From Halalkalicoccus sp. CGA53 (GTDB lineage: Archaea; Halobacteriota; Halobacteria; Halobacteriales; Halalkalicoccaceae): 64,000 nucleotides of DNA. Under the pieces are notes generated by a model. The model saw only the letters and a list, made by a program, of their open reading frames with translations. It was not told the origin of the DNA and made no database searches. The position numbers and the translations under genes were made by a program. This document shows, one piece after another, positions 50,049 to 59,293 of the stretch (its first letter is position 1; the number at the start of each line of letters is the position of its first letter). Location: the NCBI RefSeq assembly GCF_036429475.1, contig NZ_CP144125.1:3303521-3367520 (forward strand), in the 5' to 3' direction.

Positions 50049-51311
50049 TCACTCCACGGTGTCGAGCATGTCGGACGCGGTCAGTACGTCGACCTCCCTC
50101 GCGTCGAGGAACGCGAGGAGTTCGCGGAGGTACGCGGTCGAGGCGGTGTCATCGGCGTCGACGCGGAGCGCACCGAAGCGAAGCACGAGCAGCTGATTAT
50201 ACGTGAGCACCGACTCGACGAGTCGCTGGACCGCACTCGAGTCCGTCCCGTCGACGGTCGAGATCGTGTGGGGATCCGAGGGGGGAAACGCGTTCGGCGA
50301 GCCACCGAAGACGAAGCCCGTCTCGTGGACCTCACGTACGACCCCGAGCGTCGAGGCGTCGAGTCGGTCGTACGGGGTGAAGAAGTGTCTGGCACCCGCT
50401 TCGAAGCCGAGGTCGACGAGCGTCCGGTGTTCACCCTCGATCACCGCCCGCTGCTCGTCGGTCGAGAGCTCCGGGAGCGGCTCGCGTCGCAGGGGAAACG
50501 ACGCGACGTCCCACCCTTCCCTGTCAAAACGCTCCAGACGGTCGACCGAGAGTCCGCCCGGCTCGTCGATCAGCGACGGCCGCACCGCGAGGACGCCCGC
50601 GAGACCGACCTCGTCGGTGATCTCGAGTATCTCGTCGTACGCGGAGTCCAGCCGACCGTCGAACGTCAGGACCACCCCGCCGCGCTCTCCCCCCGGCGTG
50701 GCTCGCAGGTCGTCGAGCGAGAACGCGACCGGCTCGTCGTCGGTCCCGTCGACCCAGATCCGCATCCCCTCGACCCCACGTTCGTCCGGCTCACCCTGCC
50801 GGTCGGTGTAGCCCACGTCGATGCGGATCCAGTCGTCGAGGTCGCTCGGAACCCGACGCCTGCTGATCAGGCCGTGATCGGTAGAGGGCGCCTGGAGCTC
50901 GACGGTCACGACCGCGCCCGCCGGGGAGTCGAGCGCCAGGGCCACCGAGAGATCCCTCTCACTGAGATCGATCGGGTCCTCGAACGCCCGGTAGACGCCG
51001 GCGCGCCGGCCGTCGGCGTCGGTCACGCGGAGCGCTCGATCACCCACCAGGGCGTCGTCGCTTGTCCCCGATCGCTCGCCGGCCAGCGGGGCCCAGACGC
51101 TCGGTTCGGCGAAGTCGTCGAGCAGTTCGCCACGGGCGATCGCGGGCGGGGTGATCTCGCTCTCGGGGATCGCATTGGGGCGGTACTCCCCGCCCGGATC
51201 GCGGAGTTCCTCCTCCCACGGCATCTCGCCTGTGCAGCCGGCGAGCCCGACGAGCGAGGAGCCGACCGCGGCGAGCATCGCTCGGCGGGAGCGAGCCGAT
51301 CGCTTCGTCAC
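50049..51311 (-). CDS. Polysaccharide-deacetylase-like lipoprotein
   Basis: 420 residues from the GTG at 51311, whose GTGA overlaps the upstream gene's TGA. The N-terminus (TKRSARSRRAMLAAVGSSLVGLAGC) has a twin-arginine-like run and an LAGC lipobox. A beta-rich domain covers about 60-200. The C-terminal half resembles the NodB deacetylase barrel (GVVLTFDGRLDSAYDEILEI, HFFTPYDRLDASTLGVVREV). The canonical TFDD motif is TFDG and the paired His metal motif is not evident, so catalysis is doubtful. Probably lipid-anchored outside the membrane and acting on glycans. Longer upstream frames are not supported. Confidence 0.75.
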   Translation of the reverse strand: MTKRSARSRRAMLAAVGSSLVGLAGCTGEMPWEEELRDPGGEYRPNAIPESEITPPAIARGELLDDFAEPSVWAPLAGERSGTSDDALVGDRALRVTDADGRRAGVYRAFEDPIDLSERDLSVALALDSPAGAVVTVELQAPSTDHGLISRRRVPSDLDDWIRIDVGYTDRQGEPDERGVEGMRIWVDGTDDEPVAFSLDDLRATPGGERGGVVLTFDGRLDSAYDEILEITDEVGLAGVLAVRPSLIDEPGGLSVDRLERFDREGWDVASFPLRREPLPELSTDEQRAVIEGEHRTLVDLGFEAGARHFFTPYDRLDASTLGVVREVHETGFVFGGSPNAFPPSDPHTISTVDGTDSSAVQRLVESVLTYNQLLVLRFGALRVDADDTASTAYLRELLAFLDAREVDVLTASDMLDTVE

Positions 51312-51679
51312 AGTCGGTTTCGCCCCGTGGTGTCGGTCGTGTTTCGTCCCGTCGTTCGCCACCGCTCGAGAGCGACCTCCCCGACCCAGACGAGGGCCAC
51401 CGAGAGCAGGTAGAACCAGACGATCAACAGTAGCGTCGCGACGGCCTGACCGCCGCCGACCCGCGAGTAGACGGCCCACCACGGGATCCCGAGGTTCAAC
51501 ACCGGCGCGGTGAGCGCGACGACCAGCGTGGTCCGCCCCACGTTCAGCACGACGAGGTTGCTGACCGCGAACCAGGCGAGGAGGGCGAGCGTCGTCTTGA
51601 GGACGGTCCCGCCGAGAAAGCGCCGTCGCCACGGAGCGAACGCTGGCGCTCGGCTCCCGTGGCGAGACCGTCCGTTCAT
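51308..51679 (-). CDS. Small membrane protein of unknown function
   Basis: 123 residues. After a basic N-terminus (RSRHGSRAPAFAPWRRRFL) there are two or three hydrophobic helices (TLALLAWFAVSNLVVLN, ATLLLIVWFYLLSVALVWV), and the tail is Arg-rich. No family is recognised. It overlaps the deacetylase-like lipoprotein by 4 bases (GTGA) and is upstream, so the pair is one operon, which suggests a shared envelope role. Confidence 0.65.
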   Translation of the reverse strand: MNGRSRHGSRAPAFAPWRRRFLGGTVLKTTLALLAWFAVSNLVVLNVGRTTLVVALTAPVLNLGIPWWAVYSRVGGGQAVATLLLIVWFYLLSVALVWVGEVALERWRTTGRNTTDTTGRNRL

Positions 51680-51839
51680 GGGTTCACTCCGTCCGGAGAC
51701 ACAGGTTCGTCGAACGTGAATCTACGCCCCGGACGGACGGGGGACGGCTCCACGGCGAGGTCGGGAGACCGTACCACCGGCGGTCGCTCCAGGTTCATCG
51801 ACGGTAGGGCGATAGTGGAGACGGCGTTTCGCGTCGAGG

Positions 51840-52271
51840 TCAATAAAGCCGCCCGATCAGGGTGCCCACGAGATACACACCGCCCCCGAGGACGACCGCG
51901 ATACCGAGCGCGTAGATCGGACCGTGTGTGAGCCCCTCGATCAGTTCGCCCCTCGGATGGAGTTTGTAGCCCAGCGCCCGGGGCGGTGTGTAGCGCGTGT
52001 CCATCGACGAGCGAACGTAGCCGACGAGCGGCGGGAAGACGAACCGCCAGAGCACGGTGAGATAGACCGTGCCGAGACCCACCAGGGCTCCAGCACGTCT
52101 CGCCCCCGCATAGAGGGCCACTACGAGCGACAGTGTGAGCAGCGTGAATCCGAGGACGACGTCGACCCCGAGCAAGAACGCGACCGACGCGAGAGCCGGA
52201 AGCGTGAGAGCGAGGGCCGCGACCCGCCGTCGTGGTTCGGGCTCCCCGAAGAGGACACCCTTCGTATCCAT
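51840..52271 (-). CDS. Four-helix membrane protein, unknown
   Basis: 143 residues, with hydrophobic segments at about 18-34, 38-57, 62-82 and 117-137. A charged loop of about 25 residues (STDTRYTPPRALGYKLHPRG-like) lies between the third and fourth. No family motif is evident. Same strand as the deacetylase operon but 160 bases away, so probably a separate unit. Confidence 0.6.
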   Translation of the reverse strand: MDTKGVLFGEPEPRRRVAALALTLPALASVAFLLGVDVVLGFTLLTLSLVVALYAGARRAGALVGLGTVYLTVLWRFVFPPLVGYVRSSMDTRYTPPRALGYKLHPRGELIEGLTHGPIYALGIAVVLGGGVYLVGTLIGRLY

Positions 52272-52646
52272 GGATCGTTGTTATGATTCTAACACAAAAC
52301 CGTTGTGGCCGGAGGCGACGGAAACGGGATGGAAGACGAGAGACGTGATCGCGCCCCGGGGAGACGGCAGTGGAGCGGTCGTCGTCACACCGTCCGTATC
52401 CTCTTTTCGTGTCTCACACCGGTTGCACCGGAGAACGACTCGTCGACACCACCCTCCGAGAGGGCTTCGAAATCGCTCTCGATCGATCGGTTACGGAGTG
52501 AGGAGTCAGCGATCTCGCGTAGCCGAGAGAGCGCGTCGTTCACCCCTGGAACCCGGTGACGACGTGAAAAACTGGCTCGTCTATTGCTAGTTAATATCTC
52601 GCAATCAATATCCCCGCAGCGCGCCTCCGTATAGGAGGGTAGAGAG
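52272..52646. other. Intergenic, with one weak small frame
   Basis: A minus-strand frame from GTG 52543 to TGA 52385 encodes 52 residues (starting NDALSRLREIADSSLRNRS), preceded by an A/T-rich TATA-like element near 52590. Composition is plausible, but no family is recognised. It overlaps no other gene and is noted with low confidence. Confidence 0.3.
52385..52543 (-). CDS. Possible 52-residue small protein
   Basis: GTG start, no homology recognised. Charged and Ser-rich, with an amphipathic N-terminal helix (LSRLREIADSSLRNRSIES). Support is only an A/T-rich element about 45 bases upstream and reasonable codon use; it could be chance. Confidence 0.3.
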   Translation of the reverse strand: MNDALSRLREIADSSLRNRSIESDFEALSEGGVDESFSGATGVRHEKRIRTV

Positions 52647-53108
52647 ATGGCAACGACCACATCGGTAGAAGAGCGAAACAGGGAGATCGTCGAGCGCGTC
52701 TCGTTCGAGCCGTACGTGACGGGCGAGATGGACGCCATCGACGAGATGGTGAGCGAGGGGTTCGTGCTCCACGACCCGCTCAGCCCGGAGGAGATCCGCG
52801 GGCCCGAGAGGTTCAAAGAGTACGTCGAATCGTTCCGAACCGCCTTCCCCGACCTCCACCTCACGACGGAGGAGATCGTCGCCGAGGACGACCGCGTCGC
52901 GGTTCACTGGACGGTCGGCGGAACCCACGAGGGACCGATCCCGAACCTCGATCTCGAACCGACCGGGGAGGAGTTCGAGATCTCTGGGATGGAGTTCGAC
53001 CGGATCGAGGACGGGAAACTGGCCGAGACGTGGCTGGTGTACGACTCGCTCGGGTTCATGCAACAACTGGGGGTGATCCCCACCGAGGAGGACGCTGGGG
53101 CGCAGTAG
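52647..53108 (+). CDS. SnoaL-like polyketide-cyclase family protein
   Basis: 153 residues. The ester-cyclase/SnoaL pattern is present: MVSEGFVLHDPLSPEEIRGP near residue 35, FKEYVESFRTAFPDLHLTTEE, then DRVAVHWTVGGTHEGPI and the final strand with FDRIEDGKLAETWLVYD. The cone-shaped alpha+beta barrel of this family binds small hydrophobic ligands; family activity includes cyclase, isomerase and limonene-epoxide-hydrolase-like chemistry. The substrate here is unknown. It is followed by a convergent gamma-glutamyltransferase gene. Confidence 0.88.
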   Translation: MATTTSVEERNREIVERVSFEPYVTGEMDAIDEMVSEGFVLHDPLSPEEIRGPERFKEYVESFRTAFPDLHLTTEEIVAEDDRVAVHWTVGGTHEGPIPNLDLEPTGEEFEISGMEFDRIEDGKLAETWLVYDSLGFMQQLGVIPTEEDAGAQ

Positions 53109-53350
53109 CCCGAAGCGATCCTCACCTCGATCGGCTTTTCCAGGGAGTCGTTACAGAGTTCGAGCGTTTTGTGGGGACGAATCACGTCACACCAACACCG
53201 GTGGGGCTTCCGTCGATCGAACGCCACACGCGTGTGTTCGAGACCACGGCGACTCGTCGGCCGTCCTCACGAGAGACGTCGAGCGAGGAGATCGACGGCT
53301 CCCGCACCACGACACGAGCGTCCACCAGAAATTCGACGACGAGACGGAAC

Positions 53351-55135
53351 TCACTCGTCTCTGGGAACCGCGAGCGCGTCGCCCGTCCCGCGCCCATCCG
53401 CGATCGCGGTGTACTCCCCGTCGATGGAGAGCGCCTGGACCTCCCCGAGTTCGGTCGACTCCGCCTCGGTCTCGTAGCCGAACCCGTCGAGTTCGCCTCT
53501 CGTCGCCTCCGTGAGACCGGACTCCCACCACACCGTCGAGGAGGCACCCGCGAACACCCGCGGTTCGGCGACGGCCGCCGCCGTGCCGGCACCGTCTTCC
53601 AACACGCGGTGGACGACCTGGGCGACGACGCTCGGGACCACCGCGCCGCCGGAGCCGCCGAGCGCGAGGATCGGCGCTCCGTCGTCGAGGACGATCATCG
53701 GACTCATCGTGCTCATCGGTCGCTTGTTCGCCGCAACCGAGTTCGGCCCTCCCGGGGTGAAATCGAAGTTCGTCAGCGAGTTCGCGAGGGAGATCCCCCG
53801 ACCGGGGACGACGATGCCCGAGCCGAACGGCTGAGAGAGCGTGCTCGAGTACGAGACGACGGTGCCCTCGCTGTCGGCCACCGAGACGTGCGTCGTGCCC
53901 GACTCGCTCGGGAGCCCTCTCTCCTCGTTCGGCTCCTCGCGTCCGTCCTGGAACGTCCAGGGATCGCCCGCCTCGACGCGCTCGCTCACGACGCCGGGTG
54001 CGATCACGTCACGGCGCCGCGAGAGGTAGAGCTCGTCGAGCAGTCCCTCGACGGGGATATCGTCGTGTGCGCTGTCGCCGAGGTACGTCCAGTTGTCAGC
54101 GTACGCGAGGCGGGTCGCCTCGAGCAGCGCGTGGTAGCGCTCGGCCGAATCGCCCGAGTGGTCCGAGGCGAGCGAGGCGAGTATCTTCAGGCTCTGGACC
54201 GCCGTGATGCCGCTGCTCGGCGGTCTGGGGACGAGACACGGACAGTCGTTCACCCTCCCGACGATCGGTTCGTCGACCGTCGCCTCGTAGGCGGCGAGGT
54301 CCTCGGTGGTGAGGTCGCCGCCCGCCCCCTGGACCGTCTCGGCGATATCGCTCGCGATCGCTCCGGTGTAGAACGCCCCGAGTCCGTCGTCCGAGAGGAT
54401 CCGGAGCGTCTCGGCGAGGTCCTCCTGTAAGAGCGGATCGCCCTCGGAGAGCCCCGAGAAGGTCGACTCCGCCTCGGGCGAGAGCCGGTCGGCGTTCGCC
54501 TCGATCGTGCGTTCGAGGTCGCTCGTCACGTCCCGGATCCCCTTCGAGAGCGAGATGGCCGGCGCGATCAGTTCGGGGACGCTCGCCGAACCGAAGCGAT
54601 CGAGTGCGACCTCCAGTGTACGCGGCGTTCCGGGGACGCCAACCGAGAGGCCACTCTCGGTGATATCCGAGCCCGCGTCCTCGAACCGATCCGGCCCCGC
54701 TGCACTCGGCGCACGGACCTGCCCGTCGATCGCGTGCGACTTGCCCGCTGCGGTGTCGTGGACGAGCATGAACCCACCCCCGCCGAGGCCCGTCGCGTCC
54801 GGCATCGTCGCACAGAGGCTGAGCTGCGCCGCGACGGCCGCGTCGATAGCGTTCCCACCCTGCTCCAGGACCTGGGCGCCGACCTCGCTCGCGATCGGAT
54901 CCGGCGTAGAGACCGCGCCCTCCTCCCCGGTCGCGACCGACGGCTCGAATCGGTCGGACGAGTTCCGTCGGGCGGCTGTGAGCCCGGTCACGAGGCCGCC
55001 CGTGGCGAGCGCCGCCGCACCGGCGAGCAGCGGCCGACGCCCCACTCCGGACGCCTCCGATCGCTCGCCGTACGCCTGTTCAAGTCCACCGCCGGGGTCG
55101 GTACCGCCCCTCGTGAACAGGGTTGGTTTTCTCAC
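53351..55135 (-). CDS. ggt: Gamma-glutamyltransferase, exported
   Basis: 594 residues. A twin-arginine-type signal (GRRPLLAGAAALATGGLVTG) at about 32-55 suggests export. The enzyme core has DAAVAAQLSLCATMPDATGL, GGGGFMLVHD, RTLEVALDRFGSASVPELI, and the autocleavage site with nucleophile Thr near residue 412 in ESGTTHVSVAD. It continues with SPFGSGIV-like VSYSSTLSQPFGSGIVV and STMSPMIVLDDG, GGSGGAVVPS. It would cleave glutathione-type gamma-glutamyl bonds, or transfer the gamma-glutamyl group, outside the membrane. Length is normal for the family. Confidence 0.93.
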   Translation of the reverse strand: MRKPTLFTRGGTDPGGGLEQAYGERSEASGVGRRPLLAGAAALATGGLVTGLTAARRNSSDRFEPSVATGEEGAVSTPDPIASEVGAQVLEQGGNAIDAAVAAQLSLCATMPDATGLGGGGFMLVHDTAAGKSHAIDGQVRAPSAAGPDRFEDAGSDITESGLSVGVPGTPRTLEVALDRFGSASVPELIAPAISLSKGIRDVTSDLERTIEANADRLSPEAESTFSGLSEGDPLLQEDLAETLRILSDDGLGAFYTGAIASDIAETVQGAGGDLTTEDLAAYEATVDEPIVGRVNDCPCLVPRPPSSGITAVQSLKILASLASDHSGDSAERYHALLEATRLAYADNWTYLGDSAHDDIPVEGLLDELYLSRRRDVIAPGVVSERVEAGDPWTFQDGREEPNEERGLPSESGTTHVSVADSEGTVVSYSSTLSQPFGSGIVVPGRGISLANSLTNFDFTPGGPNSVAANKRPMSTMSPMIVLDDGAPILALGGSGGAVVPSVVAQVVHRVLEDGAGTAAAVAEPRVFAGASSTVWWESGLTEATRGELDGFGYETEAESTELGEVQALSIDGEYTAIADGRGTGDALAVPRDE

Positions 55136-55347
55136 GGGAACGCGTTCAATCGCCCCTCTAAAATAGTTACGTCAGACGGAGAGCGGACGGTATACCACTC
55201 GCGCGACCGGCGGACCGACGAGTGCTCGCTCACCGAGCGTGGCGAACGAGAGCTCTCTGCTCGTCGTGAGTGGGGAAGGAAGTATCTCGAATCAGTGGTC
55301 GGCCAGTCGGTCCATTGCGGAGCCGGGTCAGATTCTATGGTGGTACG

Positions 55348-55758
55348 CTATTTCCGCGAACTGTCGTACATCGCCCCGAACTCCTGTTCGCCACTAATGA
55401 GTTCGTCGACACCCTCTGTGAGCGTCACCTCGCCGAAGACGGTCGCTCGATAGTACGTGTGCAATCCGTCCTGCCCTCGTTCGGTACGCTGGCGTTTTTC
55501 GATGAGGCCGACGTCGAGAAGCTTGTTGAGATGATAGTGGAGAGTACTGTCATCGATCGTGATCGTCTCCTCGAGTTGTTTGGGGCTCATCTCCTCGCCA
55601 TGGACGAGACGATAGAGGATCTCGTAGCGGGTGCGATTGCCGACGCTTGCGTGCATGTCGAGATACTCATCGAGGCTTAGGATACTGTCTTCCGGTAGTA
55701 GGTCCTCCGGGTCCTCCGGCCTGTGTTCCCTGCCATCGTGGGTATCCCGTGTCGCCAT
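55348..55758 (-). CDS. ArsR-like winged-helix transcriptional regulator
   Basis: 136 residues from the ATG at 55758; an upstream in-frame ATG at 55824 adds 22 residues without homology. The winged helix shows GNRTRYEILYRLVHGEEMSP, then LEETITIDDSTLHYHLNKLL and wing IEKRQRTERGQDGLHTYYRA. An acidic N-terminus (REHRPEDPEDLLPEDSILSL) precedes it. Haloarchaeal regulators of this size are numerous; no target is evident. A divergent gene begins 100 bases away. Confidence 0.82.
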   Translation of the reverse strand: MATRDTHDGREHRPEDPEDLLPEDSILSLDEYLDMHASVGNRTRYEILYRLVHGEEMSPKQLEETITIDDSTLHYHLNKLLDVGLIEKRQRTERGQDGLHTYYRATVFGEVTLTEGVDELISGEQEFGAMYDSSRK

Positions 55759-55826
55759 CTCGTTTCGCAGTAGGCGAAGAAGATACTTAGCTATTGTCAA
55801 GCCAGCATATCCAAAAATCGCCACTC

Positions 55827-55834
55827 TTTATAAG
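55827..55834 (+). promoter_or_regulatory. TATA box for the gene at 55857
   Basis: TTTATAAG lies 23-30 bases before the ATG at 55857, supporting that start over the ATG at 55836. Confidence 0.55.
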
Positions 55835-55856
55835 CATGGTGCGAGTGGCGGGTGAT

Positions 55857-56477
55857 ATGACGACCGAGAGTACGCGCGAATCGATCGCCGATCGTCTCGG
55901 GAGCGTGAAATACGACCGTTTTCTCTTCTACGTGATGGGACCGTACAAGTCGTTCAACCTCAACTACGTTCTCAGCGAGGACGAACGCAGTCGATTCGAT
56001 ATCGAAGAGCTCCCGGGGCCGTTGCGGCGTCTCTTTCGGAACAGAGAGGACATCGATGCGGCACAGGGGCTCTTACGACGAGTACAGGGCGAACTCCGAA
56101 CGGATCCCGGTGTGAATGCGTTTCTGGCACTCGACGTGGATATCGAGACTGATGACGTAGATGCAGTAACCCAGAGTATCGAGTTCACGCGGTGTAGCAA
56201 CGCAACGGCGTTCGTCGTTCCGTTCCTCGGGCATAACTTCGGCGTCGGTGAGGAGGCAGGTAGCATTCTCGAGACACTTTCAGAGTCACACGGCGAGCGA
56301 CTGCTGTTCATCCACGAGGCCAACGTAACGAGTGCGATGATACGATCGGCGAACGTTCGGTGGGATCTCCGGATCGAAACGTACGACACCGAAGCCGAAC
56401 TCGTCGAACGGCTCCGTCGGTTCGCGGGTGGAATCATGCACCGCGAACGGCGAAGCGACCTCCAATACTTGGATTGA
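55857..56477 (+). CDS. Conserved haloarchaeal protein (DUF7509-like)
   Basis: 206 residues. The N-terminal region RFLFYVMGPYKSFNLNYVLS, with GPYKSF, resembles nucleotide-sugar- or TIR-like effector regions of haloarchaeal DUF proteins as I recall them. FVVPFLGHNFGVGEEAGSIL, then HEANVTSAMIRSANVRWDLR, form a Rossmann-like alternation. No catalytic motif is assigned and the function is unknown. Start at 55857 fits the TATA spacing. Divergent from the ArsR-like regulator, so it may be that regulator's target. Confidence 0.6.
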   Translation: MTTESTRESIADRLGSVKYDRFLFYVMGPYKSFNLNYVLSEDERSRFDIEELPGPLRRLFRNREDIDAAQGLLRRVQGELRTDPGVNAFLALDVDIETDDVDAVTQSIEFTRCSNATAFVVPFLGHNFGVGEEAGSILETLSESHGERLLFIHEANVTSAMIRSANVRWDLRIETYDTEAELVERLRRFAGGIMHRERRSDLQYLD

Positions 56478-56789
56478 TCGACTGACGACGAGTGTTTTGT
56501 CCCACGGAACGAAGCCGATGCTGTTTCCTCGACGAGCGTACTTCCTCATCACGAAGAGGGGGCCCGCCATCGGCAGATATAGTTCGCGTAGAACGCTCCG
56601 TCATACGTAGCCTCGAGATCCGAATCACTCGCTCTCCGTCTCTCGATCGACTGAGTACCTCAAACGAGCAGATCCGGCCACTGCAAGCAGTATTCTCTAT
56701 ACCATACCTGGCGTGGTAGTCACAACCACAATCATGAAATCAGATTACGCACGAAGATTCGAGAGTGGATACGGTAGGGAGCCGGACCA
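56478..56789. other. Intergenic stretch without a gene
   Basis: About 310 bases between the DUF7509-like gene and the small membrane gene. Only short frames without support are seen. Confidence 0.4.
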
Positions 56790-57011
56790 ATGAGCGCGGT
56801 GAGCGCGATGTTCGTCATGTCGCTCTGGTCGCTCGCCGAAAACGTGGTAATCCTCCAAGGGAGCTTTATCGAGCTCGCGATTCTCTTCGCGATCCTCGCG
56901 ATCGTTGCTGCAGCGCTCGGAGCCGGAGGTGTCGCTGGAATTTCGATGAATATCGCGAAGTGGTTCATCATCGCCTTCGTCTTACTCGCGATCATCACGG
57001 CGCTACTCTGA
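56790..57011 (+). CDS. DUF1328 small membrane protein
   Basis: 73 residues with two hydrophobic segments (about 24-48 and 53-72) around AAALGAGGVAGISMNIAKW, the AAxLGFGGIAGxAxxIAKxLFxxF-like hallmark of the DUF1328/YtjA family. The function of the family is unclear. A short N-terminal amphipathic start (MSAVSAMFVMSLWSLAEN) precedes. Confidence 0.85.
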   Translation: MSAVSAMFVMSLWSLAENVVILQGSFIELAILFAILAIVAAALGAGGVAGISMNIAKWFIIAFVLLAIITALL

Positions 57012-57465
57012 GGAGATCCACGAATACGACGAGAACTGACGAACAGCCGAATCGAATGGAAGTCACGTATCGGTGTCTTCGGATCGTGAGTGTCACGACC
57101 AGAAGCGTAAGCAATCCGATAACCGTGAATGCAGCTGCAACGAGAGTCTGAAATCCGGTGCTGACCGAACGGGGAGCAGACTTCGTATCCGTTGTCGACC
57201 TTCGCGATAATCCATTTATTTACGGCCCTCGATCAATTCTGGAACCGGTAGGCTCCAATCACGATGAGGATCAGTCCGATGAACGTGAGCTCTTCAGTCA
57301 CCCGCTCTTGCAGGGAGGAGATTACGAACCGACTGCCAGCACTCCCAAGACGACCGAGAGGTGCAGCCAGTGCATCGAATGGTCCGTTTTCGTTTTTCGG
57401 ATTCGGAGGACACACGGCGCATAGCTCCCGGATAGTGAAGAAGAGATCGACCGAAACCCCCGGAG
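57012..57465. other. Possible fragments of small membrane proteins on the minus strand
   Basis: Minus-strand frames encode VTEELTFIGLILIVIGAYRF ending near 57235, and TLVAAAFTVIGLLTLLVVTL ending near 57008. Each looks like a C-terminal transmembrane segment, but the second has no start codon in frame. They may be remnants of one decayed or short gene. Confidence 0.25.
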
Positions 57466-58698
57466 TTATGCTTCAGCTTGGGATGCTTTCATAACGACCG
57501 GGTTGATCGGTGCCCCAGTTGCCATCTCGACGTGGAGGGGGGCAGCAGTGAAGAGGAACTCATAGATACCGTCGTTGGCACAACTCGCAGCGAGATCCTC
57601 CAGCCAAAGGATCTCGTTGAGATAAACGCCGAGGTTCCGAAGCATCGCGCCGTGAAGCGGAATTACGAAGGGTTCCCCGTCGATTTCCTGATTCACTTTT
57701 TCGACGGCGAGGTTGTCTGCTCCGAGCATCGGGACGTCCATGTCGTGAACCCATCGGACCAGTTCGTCGCTATAGCAAAGCCCGGGTTCGTTCGCTGGAT
57801 CCCACTCTACACCGGGCTCACGGACTCGGGGGATCGAGCCCGTACGAATCAGCAGAATATCACGCTCTTGTAACTCTACGCCTTGTTCGTCAGCTGTAGT
57901 CAGGAGATCGTCCAGGGTGATACCCTCGCAATGAGCGAGCCGATGGTCTTCATCGCCCATCTGGCGACCGACGTCGAGCAAGACTGCCCGTCCAGTAATT
58001 CCACTGCTCGCTGCGGTACTGATGTCCGCTCTCGCGTGGCCTCGTGTTTCGGTGATCTCTTCGACTTCTCCCTCGGGGCACCCCTCGAGGCCGCGTTCGA
58101 ACGTCTTCGTCTCGGCGGTAGTCATCGCGTCGAAGCCATTGTAGATCTGATCACCGTACCACGCGTGTCCAAGCGCATCGAGGTGCGTCGCTCCGTGTAA
58201 GAAGAAATCGGTGACGAACTTGTCGTCGCTGGTCTTCATGCCCCCCGGATACGGCTCCTGTTCGCCGTCTCTGACGGCCTGTTCGTCCCGCCCGTTACTA
58301 CGACGTGCGGGGGTTCGACCAGGGAACGCTGGATCGCCAACAGTCGTCGTTGGAGTTTCATCCTCCTCGATAAAGGCGACTTCGCCCGTCATCGGCATCT
58401 GGAGCGTAAAGGTCTCGACGCTCTGTTGGTCTCCCCCTGTCACCGCATCAATGCCTCTCAAAGCCTGCTCACCGTCGAGAAGATTGAGCGCGCCGAGTTC
58501 GTCGTCCTCGCCCCATCGTCCCCAGTTGTTCGGTAGGTCGTCAAGCAGTTCTCCCATACCATTGGTCTGTGCAGCAACCGTTTCTGCGGTCATCCCAGCA
58601 GCAGTAAAGGCGGCGACAGCACCGCATCCCTGCATGAACCGTCGCCGGTTGACAGACCCTTCCGGACAGCACCGGTGCTCGTTCGTGTGATTAGTCAT
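57466..58698 (-). CDS. Cyclase-family metal-dependent hydrolase with Tat signal (kynurenine-formamidase-like)
   Basis: 410 residues from ATG 58698 (an ATG 12 bases earlier is possible). A twin-arginine signal NRRRFMQGCGAVAAFTAAGM precedes the mature domain. The metal site is FLHGATHLDALGHAWYGDQI (His-x-x-x-His-x-Asp with a later His), the HxGTHxDxPxH variant of the cyclase/KynB-like family. RAVLLDVGRQM, DILLIRTGSIP and the C-terminal PLHVEMATGAPINPV are also typical. It likely hydrolyses a cyclic amide or formamide outside the cell. Upstream A/T-rich region may hold its promoter. Confidence 0.87.
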   Translation of the reverse strand: MTNHTNEHRCCPEGSVNRRRFMQGCGAVAAFTAAGMTAETVAAQTNGMGELLDDLPNNWGRWGEDDELGALNLLDGEQALRGIDAVTGGDQQSVETFTLQMPMTGEVAFIEEDETPTTTVGDPAFPGRTPARRSNGRDEQAVRDGEQEPYPGGMKTSDDKFVTDFFLHGATHLDALGHAWYGDQIYNGFDAMTTAETKTFERGLEGCPEGEVEEITETRGHARADISTAASSGITGRAVLLDVGRQMGDEDHRLAHCEGITLDDLLTTADEQGVELQERDILLIRTGSIPRVREPGVEWDPANEPGLCYSDELVRWVHDMDVPMLGADNLAVEKVNQEIDGEPFVIPLHGAMLRNLGVYLNEILWLEDLAASCANDGIYEFLFTAAPLHVEMATGAPINPVVMKASQAEA

Positions 58699-58856
58699 GT
58701 GTTGTCTCATGCACTGCCAACGTGCAGAAATCCAATTCGATGCCCACCTAATTAATTGTTAGGGACCTTCCAACATGCTACTAGTGGTGTTATCTGTAGA
58801 TAAAATCCCTCAATTATCTCGATGTTATGAAAATAATACGTCCGCTCCAGGCTCAC

Positions 58857-59075
58857 TCATGCGGAGGCAGAGCTCGGGTCGCCGAGAAACCGGTCGTAGA
58901 GTCGCAGCGCGTCTTCGACGAGACGACGGCGCGTCACGAGATGGTCCCGCTCACGGGCGGTCCGGCGGCGTTCGCGTTCGTCAGCTTCGTCCTCCGCACT
59001 TGCGAGGCTTGCCCGCAGTTCGTTCGGTGTTTCGACGTCGTACCTGGGCTCCCAGGTGTGAATCTGCTCGTTCAT
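58857..59075 (-). CDS. Small conserved-looking haloarchaeal protein
   Basis: 72 residues from the ATG at 59075: starts MNEQIHTWEPRYDVETPNEL and is dominated by a charged helix (ASAEDEADERERRRTARERD) with a hydrophobic tail (VEDALRLYDRFLGD). A GAGGAG element is immediately upstream. Composition fits haloarchaeal proteins and the size is typical, but no family is recognised. The frame is open a further 61 codons upstream (to 59258) without support. Confidence 0.45.
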   Translation of the reverse strand: MNEQIHTWEPRYDVETPNELRASLASAEDEADERERRRTARERDHLVTRRRLVEDALRLYDRFLGDPSSASA

Positions 59076-59293
59076 CTCCTCAGACCCTAAGCCCCATCTG
59101 TGTGTCACCGTACTCTTACCTTCCTCACCCTCGACTCGGTGAGTAGAGGCGATGATGGTACCAGAACGATTATCAGTTTCTCCGAAATCTGTCAAGAACC
59201 ACCTGCTGACGATAGCGGGTGTATGCAGTAGACGACCAGCGTTAGTGTGCATAAACACTATGATTTATCAGAGCTGCTCTCCTTCTCTCGTGT

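Noticed and set aside
49884-51413. 509-codon open frame on the plus strand
   Set aside because: Antisense to the deacetylase-like lipoprotein; Arg-rich mirror composition.
53030-54430. 466-codon open frame on the plus strand
   Set aside because: Antisense to the gamma-glutamyltransferase, which shows the catalytic Thr and signal peptide.
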